Assembly (NCBI GenBank): GCA_902797005.1
Contig: CADBRE010000017.1
Span: 1 to 7,031, forward strand
Length of the DNA: 7,031 nucleotides
From: an uncultured Erysipelotrichaceae bacterium
GTDB taxonomy: Bacteria; Bacillota_I; Bacilli_A; RF39; UBA660
Direction: 5' to 3'
Part shown: positions 5,025-7,031 of the stretch, in pieces
Numbering within the stretch: position 1 is the stretch's first letter
How the letters are laid out: every line of letters starts with the position of its first letter
Program-made: the position numbers and the translations under genes
The notes under the pieces: generated by a model
The model's input: the letters and a program-made list of their open reading frames with translations, nothing else
Told to the model about the DNA's origin: nothing
The model's database searches: none

Positions 5025-5294
5025 TTATTTCTTTTTTTGGGTTATTGTTTTTTCTGAATATACTTGTATTAAATCAATATATAGTTTTTGTATTAAAACA
5101 TTTCTTTTTGCTTTTTGATATATATTTTCTAAATCATTGTTTTGTATTGCATTTACTATTTCTTCATCTGTTATTTTTTCTTTCTTTGTAATCAATTCTC
5201 TTATTGATTCTCCATCTAAGTACAATAATCTACAAGCATATTTAGTGTCTTCTTTAAAAAGCATTTTTATTGATTTTACTAATTCTTCGTTCAT
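5025..5294 (-). CDS. Small charged helical protein, unknown function
   Basis: An 89-residue predicted soluble, all-helical protein rich in Lys and Glu, with no recognised family, no cysteine pattern (one Cys, C21) and no membrane segment. It ends in a basic QKKK tail. The start codon lies 3 bases after the stop of the FNT-family transporter gene, and its ribosome-binding site (AGAAAGGAAA) is inside the transporter's last codons, so the two are translationally coupled and probably function together. A regulatory or accessory role for the transporter is possible, but only position supports it. No clear terminator follows; the coat gene's own promoter starts within 60 bases. Confidence 0.75.
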   Translation of the reverse strand: MNEELVKSIKMLFKEDTKYACRLLYLDGESIRELITKKEKITDEEIVNAIQNNDLENIYQKAKRNVLIQKLYIDLIQVYSEKTITQKKK

Positions 5295-5297
5295 TTT

Positions 5298-5879
5298 TTA
5301 TTTCCTTTCTATATCTTTAGATAAATACCACATTAGTAATGATCCTATAAAATTGCCAAGCACACATATTAGTAAAGACCAGTCAAAAGTTCTTGCGACT
5401 CCAAGAGTTATCACATTTGCTATGCAGTGCTGGAATGAGCAGAATATAAATAGTGGTATTCCATATATTATTCCAAGTGATGTTCCTTTTTTATACATAT
5501 ATACAGCTATATACATAATTACTCCACATAAAACTGATTTTATAAGGAATGATAAGCTTATATTCCATGTAGATACTTTGGCAATTGCATTTGCCATAAC
5601 CTCTTTATCAGTTACTGAGAAAGCTAAGCCAATAGCGTAGCCAGCAAGCAAGTTTACTACTAGTATTATAAGTAAATCTGTTATTTTAATCTTATCTGCA
5701 AATAGAAAGCCACATTTACCAGTAAATAAATTTAACCCCATATAGCAAACTCCTAAAAGTCCTAAAGCAAATATAACTGGTCCGATAGGATTTCCTAGTT
5801 TTAATAATGCATAGTTACCTAAACCTATTAAAAGTGATGCTCCTATAGCTTTGTTAACAAGTTCTAAATATTTCTTCAT
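5298..5879 (-). CDS. Compact formate/nitrite transporter (FNT) family protein
   Basis: A 193-residue polytopic membrane protein. FNT channels (FocA, NirC, HSC) are pentamers that move small monovalent anions such as formate, nitrite or hydrosulfide. Features seen: a Gly-rich first helix (AIGASLLIGLGNYALL, about 11-26), an LFTG turn (51-54) like the Omega-loop 'LFTG' of FNTs, and FQHCIANV (149-156), matching the conserved helix-5 'H..aN' motif with the central His at 151. Near the C-terminus VLGNFIG (173-179) matches the family's GN..G motif. Family members are usually 250-290 residues, so this is a short variant with reduced N-terminus and loops, not an obvious truncation: it has a strong GGGAGG site, an intact frame and its own promoter. 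The substrate cannot be read from sequence. Confidence 0.8.
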   Translation of the reverse strand: MKKYLELVNKAIGASLLIGLGNYALLKLGNPIGPVIFALGLLGVCYMGLNLFTGKCGFLFADKIKITDLLIILVVNLLAGYAIGLAFSVTDKEVMANAIAKVSTWNISLSFLIKSVLCGVIMYIAVYMYKKGTSLGIIYGIPLFIFCSFQHCIANVITLGVARTFDWSLLICVLGNFIGSLLMWYLSKDIERK

Positions 5880-5899
5880 TATTTTACCTCCCTAGCTTA

Positions 5900-5928
5900 A
5901 TTATACAAAAGAAAAAGCAATTAGTAAA
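5900..5928 (-). promoter_or_regulatory. Putative promoter of the FNT operon
   Basis: On the minus strand TTTACT (5923-5928) and a perfect TATAAT (5900-5905) are separated by 17 bases. The -35 is inside the stem of the sirtuin terminator. The predicted start site falls almost on the GGGAGG ribosome-binding site (5887-5892), so the leader would be only a few bases. The extreme shortness lowers confidence. Confidence 0.5.
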
Positions 5929-5940
5929 GAAACTAATCAC
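5907..5940 (-). terminator. Terminator of the macrodomain-sirtuin operon
   Basis: Minus-strand GTGATTAGT / ACTAATTGC forms a 9-pair stem with two G-U pairs around a 6-base loop, followed by TTTTTCTTTT. It is placed 31 bases after the sirtuin stop codon. Confidence 0.75.
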
Positions 5941-5970
5941 TTATATCATTTATAAAGGTTATTCCTCATT

Positions 5971-6801
5971 TTATATAATTTTGTTTATAACTTCATTTAT
6001 GTTTTCATTAACTGAAATTGATTTTTCTTTAATCTCTTTAGGTACTGACGCATATTTATCATTAAATCTTATTAGTTTAAAATCTTTATAAGTATATGTC
6101 ATTTCTTCAAATGGAAATCTTATTATTCCCGGAGTGTTGAAACCTATCCCAAACTCTAGAAGCAAGACTTTCTTTTGCTTGTTATTTTCTATAAAATTCG
6201 TATATTTATTACTCATTATGTGCCAGTTATCGTCTTCTACGAATGTGTCATCACACCTTAGGTTAACACTCATTTCTTCTGCGCACACCGGGCACTTTGG
6301 TACTAAGGATGAAGGGACTTTTAAATCATCGTCTATGTTATTTAATAATTGTTTCACTAGCTTTTCATTATCATAAAGTTTATTGTGGCAAGGAGTACTA
6401 CACTGAAGTTTGGAATAACTTCCTTGAACTTCAAAAACTTTGTCTTTATCAAAGCCATTGTTAATAAACTGTCCATCTACATTAGTTGTTATTACAAAGT
6501 AATTTTTGTCTTTTACTAAGTCATATAATTTGCTATATAGGTCAGTGTGTTTTCTTTCATAATATGAAAAGTATATATGTTTAGCCCAGTAGGCCCATTT
6601 TTCTTCTGGAGTGTTAAAAGGATAGAAACTAGATGTGTATAAGTCTTTGAAATTGTATTTCTTTATGAAAGGTGCAAAGTCTTTTTCAAACTTTTCTCCA
6701 CTATAGTGAATACCTGCAGCATCAGATAGTCCTGCTCCAGCACCAATGATAACTGCATCTGCTTCTTCTAGCCAATTTTTAATTTTGTTAATATCTGTCA
6801 T
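5971..6801 (-). CDS. Class M sirtuin, SirTM-type protein ADP-ribosyltransferase
   Basis: A 276-residue protein of the Sir2 superfamily. The NAD-binding Rossmann signature GAGAGLSDAAG is at 20-30, TTNVDGQ at 105-111 corresponds to the sirtuin TQNID motif, and zinc ligands are C134, C138, C170 and C173. At the catalytic-His position of deacetylating sirtuins there is Gln (VQG, Q126); R182 in the NLRCDD motif and N107 complete the triad I recall for class M sirtuins of Streptococcus and Staphylococcus. Those enzymes transfer ADP-ribose from NAD to a lipoylated GcvH-like protein and are linked to redox stress; a typical deacetylase role is unlikely. The ATG overlaps the stop of the macrodomain gene (ATGA), preceded by AAGGAG. 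No lipoate-carrier or ligase gene lies downstream; any would have to be beyond the right edge. Confidence 0.92.
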   Translation of the reverse strand: MTDINKIKNWLEEADAVIIGAGAGLSDAAGIHYSGEKFEKDFAPFIKKYNFKDLYTSSFYPFNTPEEKWAYWAKHIYFSYYERKHTDLYSKLYDLVKDKNYFVITTNVDGQFINNGFDKDKVFEVQGSYSKLQCSTPCHNKLYDNEKLVKQLLNNIDDDLKVPSSLVPKCPVCAEEMSVNLRCDDTFVEDDNWHIMSNKYTNFIENNKQKKVLLLEFGIGFNTPGIIRFPFEEMTYTYKDFKLIRFNDKYASVPKEIKEKSISVNENINEVINKII

Positions 6802-7031
6802 TTTATTAACTCCTTATATATAGACTCGTCTTCAGCAGTAAATACATTAAATAATATGTGTGTAAAGAATCCTGGATTTTCTTTTAAGTAGTCATTAACA
6901 GCATTATATGCAATGAGAGCTGCTTCTTTCTTAGGAAAGCCATAGACTCCAGTAGATATGCATGGAAAAGCTATAGTTTTTAGGTTATTTTCTTTAGCAA
7001 GTTCTAAAGAGTTTATGTAGCACTCTTTTAG
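6798..7031 (-). CDS. Macrodomain protein ADP-ribosylhydrolase, C-terminal fragment
   Basis: The last 77 residues of a gene that enters from the right edge. The visible part has FPCISTGVYGFPKKEA, the macrodomain loop (STG[VI][YF]G[FY]P) that wraps the diphosphate and distal ribose of ADP-ribose, followed by the C-terminal helix and a final strand (THILFNVF). Together with the downstream sirtuin this matches the zinc-containing macrodomains linked to SirTM, which remove the ADP-ribose that the sirtuin adds. The N-terminal part with the zinc-ligand residues is outside the window. The ATGA overlap with the sirtuin gene shows a tightly coupled writer/eraser pair. Confidence 0.9.
   Translation of the reverse strand, partial: LKECYINSLELAKENNLKTIAFPCISTGVYGFPKKEAALIAYNAVNDYLKENPGFFTHILFNVFTAEDESIYKELIK

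Overview
The window looks like chromosome of a low-GC, endospore-forming Firmicute, most likely a Clostridia member. The DNA is strongly AT-rich, ribosome-binding sites are GGAGG-like, and the region encodes SpoVS and a CotD-like spore coat protein. Every supported gene lies on the minus strand, so transcription runs from position 7031 towards 1. No tRNA, rRNA, CRISPR array, transposase or integrase was seen.

In transcription order, the right end (7031-5971) carries the 3' part of a macrodomain ADP-ribose hydrolase gene. It overlaps by ATGA with a class M sirtuin (SirTM-type ADP-ribosyltransferase), a writer/eraser pair, and a terminator follows. Next comes an operon of a compact formate/nitrite-transporter-family protein and a small charged protein (5879-5025). 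Then come a Cys/His-rich CotD-like coat protein (4950-4603), two single-gene units of unknown function (4527-4012 and 3960-3502), and a six-TM membrane protein with an AT-hook-like basic tail (3294-2632). A degraded-looking open frame (2592-2356) precedes intact spoVS (2302-2039).

The most unusual part is 504-2156. The last ~131 bp of spoVS, including its stop codon and terminator, occurs twice in direct orientation (504-634 and 2025-2156). The two copies bracket about 1.4 kb that encodes two proteins resembling orphan immunity proteins of polymorphic-toxin systems: a DUF5071-like protein and an Imm26-like protein. The outer copy is a headless spoVS tail joined to the start of a different mini-ORF. 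The simplest reading is an immunity islet inserted at the 3' end of spoVS with duplication of that end. Recombination between the repeats would restore spoVS followed directly by the pilin gene.

The left end (457-1) holds a type IV pilin-like protein translationally coupled to the start of a patatin-like phospholipase that runs off the window. Intergenic spacing is tight, and several promoters overlap or abut the terminator of the gene before them.
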